Origin: Leptolyngbya sp. 'hensonii'
GTDB taxonomy: Bacteria; Cyanobacteriota; Cyanobacteriia; GCF-001939115
Reading direction: 5' to 3'
Assembly (NCBI RefSeq): GCF_001939115.1
Contig: NZ_MQTZ01000004.1
Coordinates: 1 to 44,980 of the forward strand
DNA length: 44,980 nucleotides
This document shows positions 24,536 through 33,577 of this stretch, one piece after another; the first letter of the stretch is position 1; each line of letters opens with the position of its first letter. The translations under genes were made by a program, and so were the position numbers. Below the pieces are notes generated by a model that was not told where the DNA came from, did not search any database, and saw nothing but the letters and a program-made list of their open reading frames with translations.

Positions 24536-25140
24536 TTGCGTTGTGGTCATCCCAATACTCATAAACATGGTAAACCTCCAAACGGAGGCCAACGGTACTT
24601 CTGCCTCCAGTGCCAGCAGACGTTCAATGAACGGTTTGACACGACCAGGCCCATAGCGTTCGCGCAGCGTTGCCGGAAGGCACTAGGGAGTAGTCTACGA
24701 GGCATTAGCCACACCAGTGGACTTGCCTATAACACTGTTCTCAGCCTTGTTTGTGCCGCCAGTCAGCAGGCCCAATGGGTCCATAATGCTGAAATCCAAG
24801 CGGTGCAAACTGAGGCAGTGAGTGCGAATGAGTTATGGTCATTTGTAGCAAGAAACAAAAGCAATACCTCCCAGAAGAATTAGAGGTGGGGAATTGCTGG
24901 ATTGAGGTGAGTCTGTCAAATTCCAGTGGCGTGATTTTAGCTGCTAGAGTTGGCAAACATACGGATGAGTTGATCGAATCGTTGGTGCTCAACACGGAAG
25001 GAAAGACAGAGTGTAAGCCATGGAATAGTGATGATTGGGGAGGTTACGAACGGGTCTTACCGCCTGAAATTCTCCCCTACATCGGCAAAGACAAGACCCA
25101 AAGGTTAGAGGCCAATGGCATTGTCAGGCAGCAAATTTAG
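24536..25140 (+). pseudogene. IS1-family transposase remnant
   Basis: The first frame begins with the IS1-type zinc ribbon ('MRCGHPNTHKHGKPPNGGQR', 'YFCLQCQQTFNERF') and continues to 'GISHTSGLAYNTVLSLVCAA' and 'SANELWSFVARN'. A second, overlapping frame from ~24835 holds 'CWIEVSLSNSSGVILAARVG' and 'DDWGGYERVLPPEI', the DDE core, ending 'NGIVRQQI' at a stop. The last third ('HRR...' part) is missing and the middle of the ribbon-HTH linker is replaced by a short 'gcgttcgcgcagcgttgcc' repeat. Some IS1 elements use programmed frameshifting, but the truncation makes this copy inactive. Confidence 0.8.
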
Positions 25141-25790
25141 AAACATAAAGAACCTTGAGAGCCTGGAGGAGGAGCCGCTAAAACGATCGGCTCATTACGC
25201 CCCTCTACTTCCACAACTAATTCACGAAAATTCCATTCACCGTTTTGCTGTTGTGCATCAACATAGATTTCTCCCTTAGTCTTAGAGCCTGAAACAGGAA
25301 TGACAAGACAAGCTGAACCACCATCAAAGGAAGTTGTCAAATTACCTTGCACAAACCACCCTGTCGAAATTGGTTTTCCCAGGCTTTCTACCACCATTGA
25401 GTTTTGCTTCACCTGTTCTACAGCCATTTTATAGGGAGGTGAAGAAGTCATAAAACTGACAATAAATAACAATATGCTTCCACCTATACTGACTTCAAAC
25501 AAAATAGAAGAAATCAGTGGAACAATCGCCAGTTTCCACCCTGATCTTTGAAAAATTCTGACCCATGCAATCAGCAATACTATTAGCGCAATGAATTGAA
25601 TAAAAGGGAAAAGAAGCAGGATGAACCACCACCATGCTTGACCACCAGCTTTGTACATCAAAACTGGACTAAACGGTGTCCATGATAACCAGGTAGGTTT
25701 GATTTCTAGCTTTTTACACAATCTCTGTAGAGAATAAGAAGACGTCACATAAAAGATCATGCTAATAAAAATGAATACTCCAGGGGTCAT
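25137..25790 (-). CDS. Membrane protein: DUF5684-like domain plus Coa1-like domain
   Basis: The 217-aa protein starts at the ATG at 25790 (MTPGVFIFISMIFYV). The N-terminal half has several hydrophobic helices with 'LEIKPTWLSWTPFSPVLMYK' and 'AWWWFILLLFPFI', as in DUF5684 proteins. The C-terminal half is soluble: 'VEQVKQNSMVVESLGKPIST', 'LVIPVSGSKTKGEIYVDA', 'GEWNFRELVVEVEGR', the pattern of the Coa1/Tim21-like domain. The role is unknown. It ends 4 bp inside the 3' edge of the IS1 remnant. An upstream extension to 25859 lacks family support. Confidence 0.75.
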   Translation of the reverse strand: MTPGVFIFISMIFYVTSSYSLQRLCKKLEIKPTWLSWTPFSPVLMYKAGGQAWWWFILLLFPFIQFIALIVLLIAWVRIFQRSGWKLAIVPLISSILFEVSIGGSILLFIVSFMTSSPPYKMAVEQVKQNSMVVESLGKPISTGWFVQGNLTTSFDGGSACLVIPVSGSKTKGEIYVDAQQQNGEWNFRELVVEVEGRNEPIVLAAPPPGSQGSLCF

Positions 25791-26136
25791 AACGCTCTCC
25801 AGTTTTCCAATTCTGATCGGCTTGATCGTCCTTCTGATAATCAACTGTATTTCTGGCATATGAAGAGGTATGCCAAAGCTTGATAACTGTTTCCGTTCCT
25901 TTGTAGGGAAGAGTGCATCCCACTTTTATAATCCTTTCCTCAAAGTCCTGCTCCAGAGCAGGAGAGGGACTTTGAATCTGCCTCCCCTTCTCCCTTTTTC
26001 GGGCTAGCAAAAACTGGGTTGGCGGTGGGGTTCACTTCGTTTCACCCCACTAACGCTAAAAGATTTGTCAGGCAATCCGCTTCTCCCCTCCTGGGAGGGG
26101 TGGCCCGCAGGGCCGGGGTGGGTTTGAGAGCAGAGA

Positions 26137-26304
26137 TCGTCACTCCCACTCAAGTTGTCGTGACTTCCACTCCAGTTGTCGTCAGGAATGGATAAGCGGT
26201 CGTGACTTCCACTCAAGCGATCGTGACTTCCACTCAAGTTGTCATGACCTCCACTCAAGCGATCGTTAGAAATAGAGAAGTTGTCGTGACTCCCGCTCCA
26301 GTTG
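26137..26304. repeat. Eight 21-bp units with HIP1-like motif
   Basis: Eight consecutive units of exactly 21 bp follow the form TCGTGACTTCCACTCAAG + 3 nt. The variable triplets alternate between 'ttg' and 'cga', the latter creating GCGATCG at unit junctions. Units 3 (26179-26199) and 7 (26263-26283) are strongly diverged. Both strands stay open because the period is seven codons, but I see no independent evidence of translation. It ends 15 bp before the stop of the 5'-nucleotidase gene. The remainder of 25860-26136 has 'CCCCTCCTGGGAGGGGTGG'-type repeats and no gene. Confidence 0.9.
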
Positions 26305-26319
26305 TCGTCAGGAGTTCAA

Positions 26320-27849
26320 TCAGGGCTGGATCTGCTGGCCCGATCGCAATTCCCGCATCAGGGCAAAGCGAATATCCTCTCCCGTGGCCAGCGCTTCAAT
26401 GCCTGGTTCGCCCAGCTTCAAAAACCCCAGGTTCTGCTCGCGCCCGCTGACCAGGAAATCATTGATGGCCACCCGATAGGCGCGCTGGGGGTCCAGCCGC
26501 TGGCCCTGAATCAACCACCCCTCTCCTTGAGGAGAACGGCTGACATTGGCCGTCTGCAGATAGCCCCCACTCCCCCGATTGGCTTGCCCCATATCCAGCA
26601 CCTGCTGCAAAATATCTCCCCGCAGATTTACCGTAAGGACTTTGCCGCCAAAGGGCAAAATTCGGATCACATCGTACTGGGTAATGGGTCCGGGGGGCAG
26701 CACATCATCGACTCGAATGGCCCCACTGTTGAAGATGGCCAGCTCCGCCTGTGGCACCGATCTCAGGAGCGATCGGGCAATCAGCCGGGTGAGTTGGGTT
26801 TCCTGATTTCGCACAGTGGACTCCAGCCCATCCAGAGCCTCTGAAGTGGTGGCGACCACCTCCGTGGGCTCAAATCCATCGGCCCGAAAACCCTGAAATC
26901 CTTGTTCCAGCCAGTCCTTGACCAATGCCGCCGTCCGACTGTCTTCTGGAATGTCGGCAGTAACCGCCTGCAAGGTAGATTGGATGGCAAGGCAGCGCCG
27001 TACCGTATCGTAGGTCAGGCGATGGATATAGACTGTGACGGCATTGGCATCGGCTTTGAAAATGGGCGTCATCCTGCGGGGACAGCCTTTGGTCGTCTGC
27101 AGTCGATTGACGACTCGCCATTGCTGGATGTTCTCATGCTCATGGCCCCCCAGGATCAGGTCAATGTCAGGTAATTCCGCCGCCAGTTGCCGATCGGCCT
27201 CGATCGCTAGATGGGTCACAGCGATAAGAATGTCTACCTTTCCGCGCAGGGTCTTGACTTGTTTGCGGGCACTGGCCAACACGTCTTGATAACGCACATA
27301 GTCCGTCTGGTTGGCTGGTAAGGTCAGGCCAATCAAGCCCAGTCGGACCCGATCGCCCCGTTCTCCTTTCACCGTCAGAATCACCTGGGGCAGTACACCG
27401 GGAAATGGGGCTCCTCTAGCATCTGTCACATTGCTGGAGAACCAGCGAAAGGTCGATTCTTGCAGCCGCTGGAGAAATTGCGCCTCGGACAAATCAAACT
27501 CGTGGTTGCCGAAGGTGGCATAGTCCAGCCCCAGGGTGTTCATCACCGCCACGATCTGCCGTCCGGCCAGACGCTCCCCCTTAACTTTGGCGGTCCCCAG
27601 AGCCGAAGGGCTGAACAAATCACCGGCCAGCAAGGTATAGGTACGGGGATTTTCTTGCAAAAGCTGTTTTCGGATAGTGGCCACGCGGGCTAATCCTCCC
27701 CGTTTTCCCCCCTGAACCGGGGTAATTTCATAGACATCATTTAAATGCAGGAGATTGATGGGGACAATTTCAGCCCAGGTGGGAGCCGCAAAACCCAGGG
27801 ACAACAGAATGCCCCATCCCAGTCCCCATCGTTGAACCTGGTTAACCAT
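26320..27849 (-). CDS. Secreted 5'-nucleotidase / 2',3'-cyclic phosphodiesterase family protein
   Basis: The 509-aa protein begins with a signal peptide ('WGILLSLGFAAPTWA'), so it acts in the periplasm or outside. The metallophosphoesterase domain shows 'LLHLNDVYEI', 'LLAGDLFSPSALG', 'ATFGNHEFDLS' and 'LILGGHEHENI', the metal-binding Asp/Asn/His set of the UshA family. The C-terminal 5'-nucleotidase domain has 'AELAIFNSGAIRVDD', 'PFGGKVLTVNLRG' and 'YRVAINDFLVSG'. Length is typical. It likely releases phosphate from nucleotides. No neighbours suggest an operon. Confidence 0.93.
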   Translation of the reverse strand: MVNQVQRWGLGWGILLSLGFAAPTWAEIVPINLLHLNDVYEITPVQGGKRGGLARVATIRKQLLQENPRTYTLLAGDLFSPSALGTAKVKGERLAGRQIVAVMNTLGLDYATFGNHEFDLSEAQFLQRLQESTFRWFSSNVTDARGAPFPGVLPQVILTVKGERGDRVRLGLIGLTLPANQTDYVRYQDVLASARKQVKTLRGKVDILIAVTHLAIEADRQLAAELPDIDLILGGHEHENIQQWRVVNRLQTTKGCPRRMTPIFKADANAVTVYIHRLTYDTVRRCLAIQSTLQAVTADIPEDSRTAALVKDWLEQGFQGFRADGFEPTEVVATTSEALDGLESTVRNQETQLTRLIARSLLRSVPQAELAIFNSGAIRVDDVLPPGPITQYDVIRILPFGGKVLTVNLRGDILQQVLDMGQANRGSGGYLQTANVSRSPQGEGWLIQGQRLDPQRAYRVAINDFLVSGREQNLGFLKLGEPGIEALATGEDIRFALMRELRSGQQIQP

Positions 27850-27959
27850 TGATTGCTGCCCCTTTGCCTGCTTCAGTCCTGCAATGCTTCACTATAGGAC
27901 AGGAAAGGGGGATCATTCTACTCTTAACAATATGGCGTTTAGCACTGCTCCCCCACCTT

Positions 27960-28053
27960 GCTACCGCGTATACAGATCTCTGAAAAGGTTGGCTCAAGTC
28001 AGCAGACTCGCGTGAAATCCCCTCCTGGGAGGGGATTATGGGTACACAGTAGC
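27960..28053. repeat. MITE-like element family 3, copy 2 (inverted)
   Basis: Ends GCTACCGCGTATACAG and ...GTACACAGTAGCCC, the reverse of the copy at 5117-5214, with the same internal 'CCCCTCCTGGGAGGGG' hairpin and 'agtcagcagactcg' segment. A partial left end with the same hairpin lies near 24408-24450. The flanks here show no clear target duplication. Confidence 0.6.
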
Positions 28054-28260
28054 CCACCTTGGGAAAGGAACATCCTGCTGAACCAGGACATCGGGGCAAA
28101 GTAGATATAAATCGTTAGGATGATTTGCAATTCGTACCAAAAGTAAATCTGAAGAAAACATAAAGAAGTCCATACTTACCCCATTTCCCTGGGTATTGTA
28201 GAGACATGAAATGAGGTCAGCCCGAATAAAGACCTTAACGATAAATTTCTATAAACACAA

Positions 28261-28296
28261 GTAAAGCGCCGGTCCCGTATGGGATTGGCGCTTTAC
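28261..28296 (+). ncRNA. Strong RNA hairpin upstream of ndhD (terminator or small-RNA 3' end)
   Basis: A 16-bp stem closes a GTAT loop: arms 28261-28276 (GTAAAGCGCCGGTCCC) and 28281-28296. Two pairs are G-U in the plus-strand RNA and would be A-C mismatches in minus-strand RNA, so the structure reads as plus-strand RNA. 'TATCTTTTG' follows. It lies ~200 bp before ndhD with no ORF upstream in this orientation. It could end a short RNA beginning near 28200 or act as an attenuator in the ndhD leader. The rest of 28054-28498 shows nothing else definite. Confidence 0.55.
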
Positions 28297-28498
28297 TATC
28301 TTTTGCGGAAAAGGGAGTTGGAGCGGTGGATTTCCAGCCCAAAGGCCAGGTTTGTAGTCGTTACCGCTTAAACTGTCTGCCTGTTCAGAGCCGGATCAAA
28401 ATGGGTTGTGTGGGCAATTCATGTAAAAACTCGTGCACTAATCTTTACAAAGGTTAGTAAAATAGCAGTATCAACGATAAGCATTTTTGCTCACTCCC

Positions 28499-30184
28499 AT
28501 GACAGACGATCGATTCCCCTGGCTGACTGCGATTGTGCTGCTCCCACTCGTCGCTTCCCTGCTCATCCCCGTGTTGCCCGATAAAAACGGCAAACAGGTG
28601 CGATGGTATGCCCTGAGTGTGGCGATCGCGAATTTTGTTTTGATGTGCTATGCCTTCTGGAAGCATTACGATGCGGGCAGTGCTACTTTTCAACTCGCAG
28701 AAAAGTATGCCTGGGTACCCCAACTCGGTTTAAATTGGGCTGTTTCGGTCGATGGGGTGTCTGTTCCCCTAGTGCTGCTGGCGGGTTTGGTAACCACCCT
28801 CTCCATTTTTGCGGCCTGGCAGGTGAATCTGAAGCCCCGCCTTTTCTACTTCCTGATGCTGGTTCTGTATTCTGCCCAGATCGGGGTGTTTGTGGCCCAA
28901 GATATTCTCTTGCTGTTTATTGCCTGGGAAGTTGAACTGGTTCCGGTCTACCTGCTGGTTTGTATCTGGGGTGGCCAGAAACGCCGCTATGCCGCTACCA
29001 AGTTCCTGCTTTACACTGCCGCTGCTTCTATCTTCATTCTGATAGCAGGGCTGGCCATGGCGTTCTATGGCAATACCATTACCTTTGATATGGTTGAGCT
29101 GGGCCTGAAGAATTATCCGATCGCCCTGGAACTCTTGCTCTATGCCGGTTTACTCATTGCTTTCGGGGTCAAACTGGCAATTTTCCCGCTCCACACTTGG
29201 CTGCCCGATGCTCACGGTGAGGCTTCTGCTCCCGTCTCGATGATTTTGGCAGGCGTGCTCCTGAAGATGGGGGGATACGGGCTGATTCGCCTGAATCTGG
29301 AGCTTCTCCCCGATGCCCATATTTACTTCGCCCCGATTCTGGCGATTCTGGGGGTCGTCAACATTATCTATGGAGCCCTCAACTCCTTTGCCCAGACCAA
29401 CATGAAGCGGCGTCTGGCCTACTCCTCAATTTCCCACATGGGGTTTGTGTTACTGGGAGTGGCCTCCTACACCGATGTGGGCATGAGCGGGGCCATGTTA
29501 CAGATGATTTCCCATGGCTTGATTGCTGCCGTGCTGTTTTTCCTGACTGGCGTCACCTACGATCGGACCCACACCCTGACCATGGAAGAGATGGGAGGGA
29601 TTGGTCAGGTCATGCCCCGAGTGTTTGCCCTGTTCACAATGGGGGCAATGGCTTCTCTGGCCCTGCCTGGGATGAGTGGCTTTGTGGGTGAGTTGTCAGT
29701 CTTCGTGGGTATGGCCACCAGCGACATTTACAGTTCATCCTTCCGCATTGTGACCATTTTCCTGTCAGCCGTTGGTCTGATTCTGACCCCGATTTACCTG
29801 CTCTCCATGCTGCGACAGGTGTTCTATGGGTCTGGAACTGCTCCCACTTGTGACCTGATCACCCCCGGTGCTGAGGGCCAGAGTAACCAGGAAGCGGTTT
29901 GTTTTGGGACTAACTGCGTTCTTCCGGCTGACGCCAAGTATACAGATGCCAGCCCTCGGGAAATTTTTATTGCAGCCTGCTTCCTGATGCTGATTGTGGG
30001 GATTGGATTTTATCCAAAATTAGCCACCCAGATGTATGACGTGAAAACGGTGGCGGTGAACGCTCAAGTTCGTCAGTCTTACACCCAGATTGCTCAGGAA
30101 AATCCTCAAATCTATGCTTCGAGCCTCGTTATCCCTCAAGTGAGAGCGGCTAAAGTTGCAACGGTGATAGGCATTTCTCGATAA
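28499..30184 (+). CDS. ndhD: NAD(P)H-quinone oxidoreductase subunit 4 (NdhD)
   Basis: The 561-aa protein is a proton-pumping, antiporter-like subunit of the thylakoid NDH-1 complex, used in respiration and cyclic electron flow. About 14 transmembrane helices are visible. Hallmarks are '[20 protein letters not shown]' with its conserved Glu, '[20 protein letters not shown]' and '[19 protein letters not shown]'. I chose the ATG at 28499 over a TTG four codons upstream. It is not next to ndhF in this window. The family splits into respiratory NdhD1/D2 and CO2-uptake NdhD3/D4; an assignment to the NdhD1 type is likely but not tested. A terminator follows. Confidence 0.96.
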   Translation: MTDDRFPWLTAIVLLPLVASLLIPVLPDKNGKQVRWYALSVAIANFVLMCYAFWKHYDAGSATFQLAEKYAWVPQLGLNWAVSVDGVSVPLVLLAGLVTTLSIFAAWQVNLKPRLFYFLMLVLYSAQIGVFVAQDILLLFIAWEVELVPVYLLVCIWGGQKRRYAATKFLLYTAAASIFILIAGLAMAFYGNTITFDMVELGLKNYPIALELLLYAGLLIAFGVKLAIFPLHTWLPDAHGEASAPVSMILAGVLLKMGGYGLIRLNLELLPDAHIYFAPILAILGVVNIIYGALNSFAQTNMKRRLAYSSISHMGFVLLGVASYTDVGMSGAMLQMISHGLIAAVLFFLTGVTYDRTHTLTMEEMGGIGQVMPRVFALFTMGAMASLALPGMSGFVGELSVFVGMATSDIYSSSFRIVTIFLSAVGLILTPIYLLSMLRQVFYGSGTAPTCDLITPGAEGQSNQEAVCFGTNCVLPADAKYTDASPREIFIAACFLMLIVGIGFYPKLATQMYDVKTVAVNAQVRQSYTQIAQENPQIYASSLVIPQVRAAKVATVIGISR

Positions 30185-30233
30185 AGTCGGCTTCTGGAAA
30201 AGAACTGCCAGTCTTCATAACCCTGAAGATGGG

Positions 30234-30268
30234 AGGTGCAGAGGAGATTCTCTTCTGCACCTTTATTG
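30234..30268 (+). terminator. Rho-independent-type terminator after ndhD
   Basis: Stem AGGTGCAGA (30234-30242) pairs with TCTGCACCT (30254-30262). An inner GGAG/CTCT extension leaves a 3-nt loop, and TTTATT follows. It lies 50 bp after the ndhD stop. No other feature is seen in 30269-30529. Confidence 0.75.
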
Positions 30269-30529
30269 ATTGAGCACCGGAGGCATGTGGGTAAAGTCGG
30301 GGTGCCGGGTGGGTAGGTCCACACTTTCCCTCACCTCCCCTGACCTGGCACTATAAGATAATGCAAAAAATTTTGTCAATTTTCATGTTATAAAGCCTGC
30401 TATTGCATAGCGCATTTTAAGTTTCAGTTTTTAAGAGATGATGACAAACATTCTGACTGGCGTTGTCATTTATTCTTCCAGCTATTGCTGTTGATCTTCC
30501 TTCAAACTTATTCCTGTGAGGTACTGACC

Positions 30530-31111
30530 ATGGCATCAGGTCCACAATCCACCTCTCGATCGAAATCAGTTCATAAGTCAACCCTGGAGCAGGTTGATTT
30601 ATTTCTGCGCGAATTACCGAACAAGGAAAAAGACCATTTGTCTTTAAGAGAAGCGATTACTGAAATGGCAGAATCTGTCAGGACAGCGATGGCTAAAGGA
30701 TACAGCTACAGTGAAATTGCTGCGCTGCTTTCAGAACATATGGGTATCAGCGTCAGTTCCTGGTCTCTGAGACGGTACATTGCTGTAGAATCCAGACGAG
30801 ACAGCCCGACAAAACAGGCCGATGCAAAAACTGGGGTTGCTCCCAGACGACAGCGGAGAGCCAGAACCGAACCTGCCCGTAAGGAGGATGAAAGCTCAGG
30901 GGTGCAGGTGGTCCAGGCTGTGAGCGCATCTACAGCGATCGTGGAAGCTCCTCCTACCTTTCGAGTTGATGCCCCCTTACCTGCGCCAGGATCTCCCCCA
31001 GCCAAAATAAGAAGCCCAAGAAGTCGATCGACCCCCACCCAACCCCGGTCTGACAGTACACCCAGCAGCAAACAGGCGACCCAACGCAAAAGCAGGACCG
31101 ATCAGAGTTAA
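30530..31111 (+). CDS. Hypothetical protein with N-terminal HTH-like region and basic tail
   Basis: The 193-aa protein from the ATG at 30530 has helices 'STLEQVDLFLRELPNKEKDH', 'SLREAITEMAESVRTAMAKG' and an HTH-like 'YSYSEIAALLSEHMGISVSS', 'WSLRRYIA'. The remaining ~100 residues are a low-complexity Ser/Pro/Arg/Lys-rich tail. The N-terminal module recalls small DNA-binding proteins found on cyanobacterial chromosomes and plasmids, and a role in DNA binding is inferred. The upstream TTG at 30485 would add 15 unlikely residues. It converges on gltD. Confidence 0.65.
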   Translation: MASGPQSTSRSKSVHKSTLEQVDLFLRELPNKEKDHLSLREAITEMAESVRTAMAKGYSYSEIAALLSEHMGISVSSWSLRRYIAVESRRDSPTKQADAKTGVAPRRQRRARTEPARKEDESSGVQVVQAVSASTAIVEAPPTFRVDAPLPAPGSPPAKIRSPRSRSTPTQPRSDSTPSSKQATQRKSRTDQS

Positions 31112-31187
31112 GCACTCAGCAGTCCAATGTCTCTGCGGTTGAGGCCATCAAGCAATGCAGAGCCACCAAGGAAAACCTCCGGTTCCC

Positions 31188-32672
31188 TTAAGGCAAATCA
31201 GAGTGGCCCATCAAATAGAGGTCACATTCTCGGGCTGCCCCACGTCCCTCATTGAAGGCCCAGACCACCAGGCTCTGCCCCCGACGACAGTCTCCAGCCG
31301 CGAAGACTCCGGGAATGCTGGTATTGTACTTGCCATAGTCAGCTTTAATGTTGCTGCGGCCATCTCGATCGAGGCCCAGGGCATCCAGCAGGGGTTGTTC
31401 GGGCCCCAGGAAGCCCATGGCCAGCAGGACGAGTTGGGCCGGGAGGACTTTTTCCGTGCCCGGAATCTGCTTGGGAATAAACTGTCCCTTCTCGTTTTTC
31501 GTCCATTCTACCTGCACGGTGTGGACGGCCTTGACCTGCCCGTCTGCATCCCCTTCAAACTTCGTGGCAGTCGTGAGATATACCCGTGGATCGTCGCCAA
31601 ACTGGGCGGCAGCTTCTTCCTGGCCATAGTCCATCCGATAGACCTTGGGCCATTCCGGCCAGGGATTGTCCGCAGCCCGTTCTGCTGGGGGTTGGGGCAG
31701 AATTTCCAGTTGCACCAGGCTGTTACACCCATGGCGCAGGGAAGTGCCAACACAATCGGTGCCGGTGTCCCCCCCACCAATGATCACGACATCCTTGCCT
31801 GCAGCAGAGATGAAACCCCTGTTCTGATGCCGATCGAGGATTGCCTTCGTGTTGGCCGTGAGAAACTCCATGGCGAAGTGAATACCCTTCAGATCCCGGC
31901 CTTCGATCGGTAAATCCCGGGGTTTGGTAGCTCCAACACAAAGGATGGTTGCATCAAACTCCTGCAGCAGGGTCTCCACTGGCAAATCCTTGCCGACCTC
32001 AGTGTTGCAGGCAAACTTCACCCCTTCCTCCTCCAGGACATTGAGGCGACGCAGCACCACCTGTTCCTTATCCAGTTTCATGTTGGGGATACCATACATG
32101 AGCAGTCCCCCCGGTCGATCGGCCCGTTCAAACACCGTCACCCAGTGGCCAGCTTTATTGAGCTGAGCTGCAGCAGACAATCCGGCAGGGCCAGAGCCAA
32201 CCACGGCCACTTTCTTGCCCGTGCGTTTGGTCGGCGGGTCCGCCGTGATCCAGCCTTCCTCCCAACCCTTATCAATGATCGAGTACTCGATATTTTTGAT
32301 CGTCACGGGAGGATTGTGAATCCCGAGAACACAGGAGCCTTCACAGGGGGCCGGACAAACCCGCCCCGTGAACTCCGGGAAGTTGTTCGTCTTGTGCAGC
32401 CGATCGAGGGCTTCTTTCCAGAGGCCGCGATACACCAGATCATTCCATTCCGGAATCAGGTTATTGATCGGGCAACCGCTAGCCATGTTGCTGATCAGGG
32501 TCCCGGTATGGCAGAAGGGGGTGCCACAGTCCATACAGCGGGCCGCCTGGGTGCGGAGGCGATCGTCCGGCATGGGCAAGTGGAACTCGTCCCAATTGCG
32601 GAGGCGATCGAGGGGAGCCAGTTCAGAGGGCGATTCCCGCAGGTATTCGATGAAGCCGGTTGGTTTTCCCAT
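31188..32672 (-). CDS. gltD: Glutamate synthase small subunit
   Basis: The 494-aa protein supplies electrons from NAD(P)H to GltB. The N-terminal iron-sulphur region has '[15 protein letters not shown]' (Cys46, Cys49, Cys54), 'GCPINN' (Cys67) and '[13 protein letters not shown]'. The FAD-binding motif '[15 protein letters not shown]' lies near residue 155 and the NAD(P)H-binding '[14 protein letters not shown]' near 297. The start ATG at 32672 gives '[12 protein letters not shown]', the family start. gltB lies upstream on the same strand, but an antitoxin/PIN/mini-ORF unit of ~0.8 kb separates them, unlike the usual direct pairing. Confidence 0.96.
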   Translation of the reverse strand: MGKPTGFIEYLRESPSELAPLDRLRNWDEFHLPMPDDRLRTQAARCMDCGTPFCHTGTLISNMASGCPINNLIPEWNDLVYRGLWKEALDRLHKTNNFPEFTGRVCPAPCEGSCVLGIHNPPVTIKNIEYSIIDKGWEEGWITADPPTKRTGKKVAVVGSGPAGLSAAAQLNKAGHWVTVFERADRPGGLLMYGIPNMKLDKEQVVLRRLNVLEEEGVKFACNTEVGKDLPVETLLQEFDATILCVGATKPRDLPIEGRDLKGIHFAMEFLTANTKAILDRHQNRGFISAAGKDVVIIGGGDTGTDCVGTSLRHGCNSLVQLEILPQPPAERAADNPWPEWPKVYRMDYGQEEAAAQFGDDPRVYLTTATKFEGDADGQVKAVHTVQVEWTKNEKGQFIPKQIPGTEKVLPAQLVLLAMGFLGPEQPLLDALGLDRDGRSNIKADYGKYNTSIPGVFAAGDCRRGQSLVVWAFNEGRGAARECDLYLMGHSDLP

Positions 32673-32693
32673 AGTAGTGTTTCTGGTGGATGA

Positions 32694-32810
32694 TTAAGGA
32701 ATTTGAATAGATGGGGAGAGAACAATTAATGCGGCAACGTCGCCTGCCTTAAATTGATATTCTGGCAGGTCAAAAGCTAGTGCAGCAGTGTGATAAAGCT
32801 CAAGAGTCAT
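32694..32810 (-). CDS. 38-aa DUF4926-like mini-ORF after PIN toxin
   Basis: Translation gives MTLELYHTAALAFDLPEYQF followed by 'KAGDVAALIVLSPSIQIP'. The 'D/A-L-x-x-D-L-P-E-Y-x-x-K-x-G-D-V' stretch is the opening pattern of DUF4926 proteins, small partners often found beside toxin-like genes. It is about half the family length, so truncated or divergent at its C-terminus. The ATG overlaps the stop of the PIN gene (ATGA), pointing to co-translation. gltD starts 22 bp further on. Confidence is limited by its size. Confidence 0.5.
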   Translation of the reverse strand: MTLELYHTAALAFDLPEYQFKAGDVAALIVLSPSIQIP

Positions 32811-33226
32811 GATGAGGGTTCCCTATGCAATGCAATAAATTCAGAAGCTTTTACGATCGCAATATTTTGATAATTCGTTAAGGATAAAAGGTGTTTATCT
32901 CCAGTAACAATGTGAGTTGCATTGTCATTTACTGCACATTCAATCACCATGTCATCATCAGCATCATCAGGGACAACTTTGAGAGTTTTAGAAATACTTA
33001 CTAGACAAGAAAGTCTTCGAACTTCCTCAACAACAGATTGTGTTGCTTCCTCAGAAAACTTAAATTTAATCAGTAGTTTTTCGGTAAACTCATTTAGAAT
33101 TTCTTCACAGGTTATTGATTCTACCTGACCAATCTTTGCTAAGGCTAAACATCGGAATGGATTACCATTTTGTGAGAGTAAAGCAGAAAGCAAGATGTTG
33201 GTATCAAAAACAGCCGTGTACTTCAC
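32807..33226 (-). CDS. PIN-domain toxin (VapC-like, putative toxin component PIN family)
   Basis: The 139-aa protein has the PIN ribonuclease acidic residues: Asp8 in 'AVFDTNILLSALL', a Glu in 'EEILNEF', the 'DDADDDMVIECAV' cluster near residue 90, and 'HIVTGDKHLLSL'. PIN toxins cleave RNA, often tRNA. It starts with GTG, which shares one base with the TAG of the upstream antitoxin-like gene, the usual toxin-antitoxin overlap. Its own stop overlaps the mini-ORF at 32694-32810. It sits between gltB and gltD. Confidence 0.88.
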   Translation of the reverse strand: MKYTAVFDTNILLSALLSQNGNPFRCLALAKIGQVESITCEEILNEFTEKLLIKFKFSEEATQSVVEEVRRLSCLVSISKTLKVVPDDADDDMVIECAVNDNATHIVTGDKHLLSLTNYQNIAIVKASEFIALHREPSS

Positions 33227-33465
33227 TATTCTTCATGAACAATTTCATCAATAAAAACCTCGCGTTCTGCCTCAGTCATAGTATTCCAGTCATAACCTCG
33301 CTCTTGCGCCACTGACCTGATCTTGCCCGCACCGTAAGTAGAAATAGATTCCCATTCTCCCCACTGATTCAGGAGCAGATACCTGAATACTTCAATTTGC
33401 TGTTGACTCGGTAGTTGTCGAAGTAGCTCAATTACTTGTTCGTTGGTTAATGTTAGTAATGGCAT
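33226..33465 (-). CDS. Antitoxin-like protein for the PIN toxin
   Basis: The 79-aa acidic protein starts 'MPLLTLTNEQVIELLRQLPS', contains 'QQQIEVFRYLLLNQWGEWES' and ends with an acidic helix 'EAEREVFIDEIVHEE'. This layout is common to small cyanobacterial antitoxins next to PIN genes. The DNA-binding part is not obvious. Overlap with the PIN gene (TAGTG) supports pairing. Assigned by context more than by fold. Confidence 0.75.
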   Translation of the reverse strand: MPLLTLTNEQVIELLRQLPSQQQIEVFRYLLLNQWGEWESISTYGAGKIRSVAQERGYDWNTMTEAEREVFIDEIVHEE

Positions 33466-33577
33466 TTCTCTTCTGTCAGTCGAATTTGTATTTTTACACC
33501 CCTGATTCCTGACTATATTGATTTTTCAGTAGGGTGGGTAGGGTTCACCCTACAAGATTCACAGCCAAGAGCGAGGA

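Noticed and set aside
24835-25140. Independent 101-aa gene
   Set aside because: The sequence is the DDE half of an IS1-type transposase continuing from the frame at 24536. It is treated as one remnant.
25762-26010. 82-codon minus-strand ORF upstream of the Coa1-like gene
   Set aside because: It overlaps the membrane gene start in another frame and begins in repeat DNA. No family is recognised.
26004-26450. Heptapeptide-repeat ORFs on both strands
   Set aside because: The 21-bp period keeps all frames open. There is no start context or other evidence of translation.
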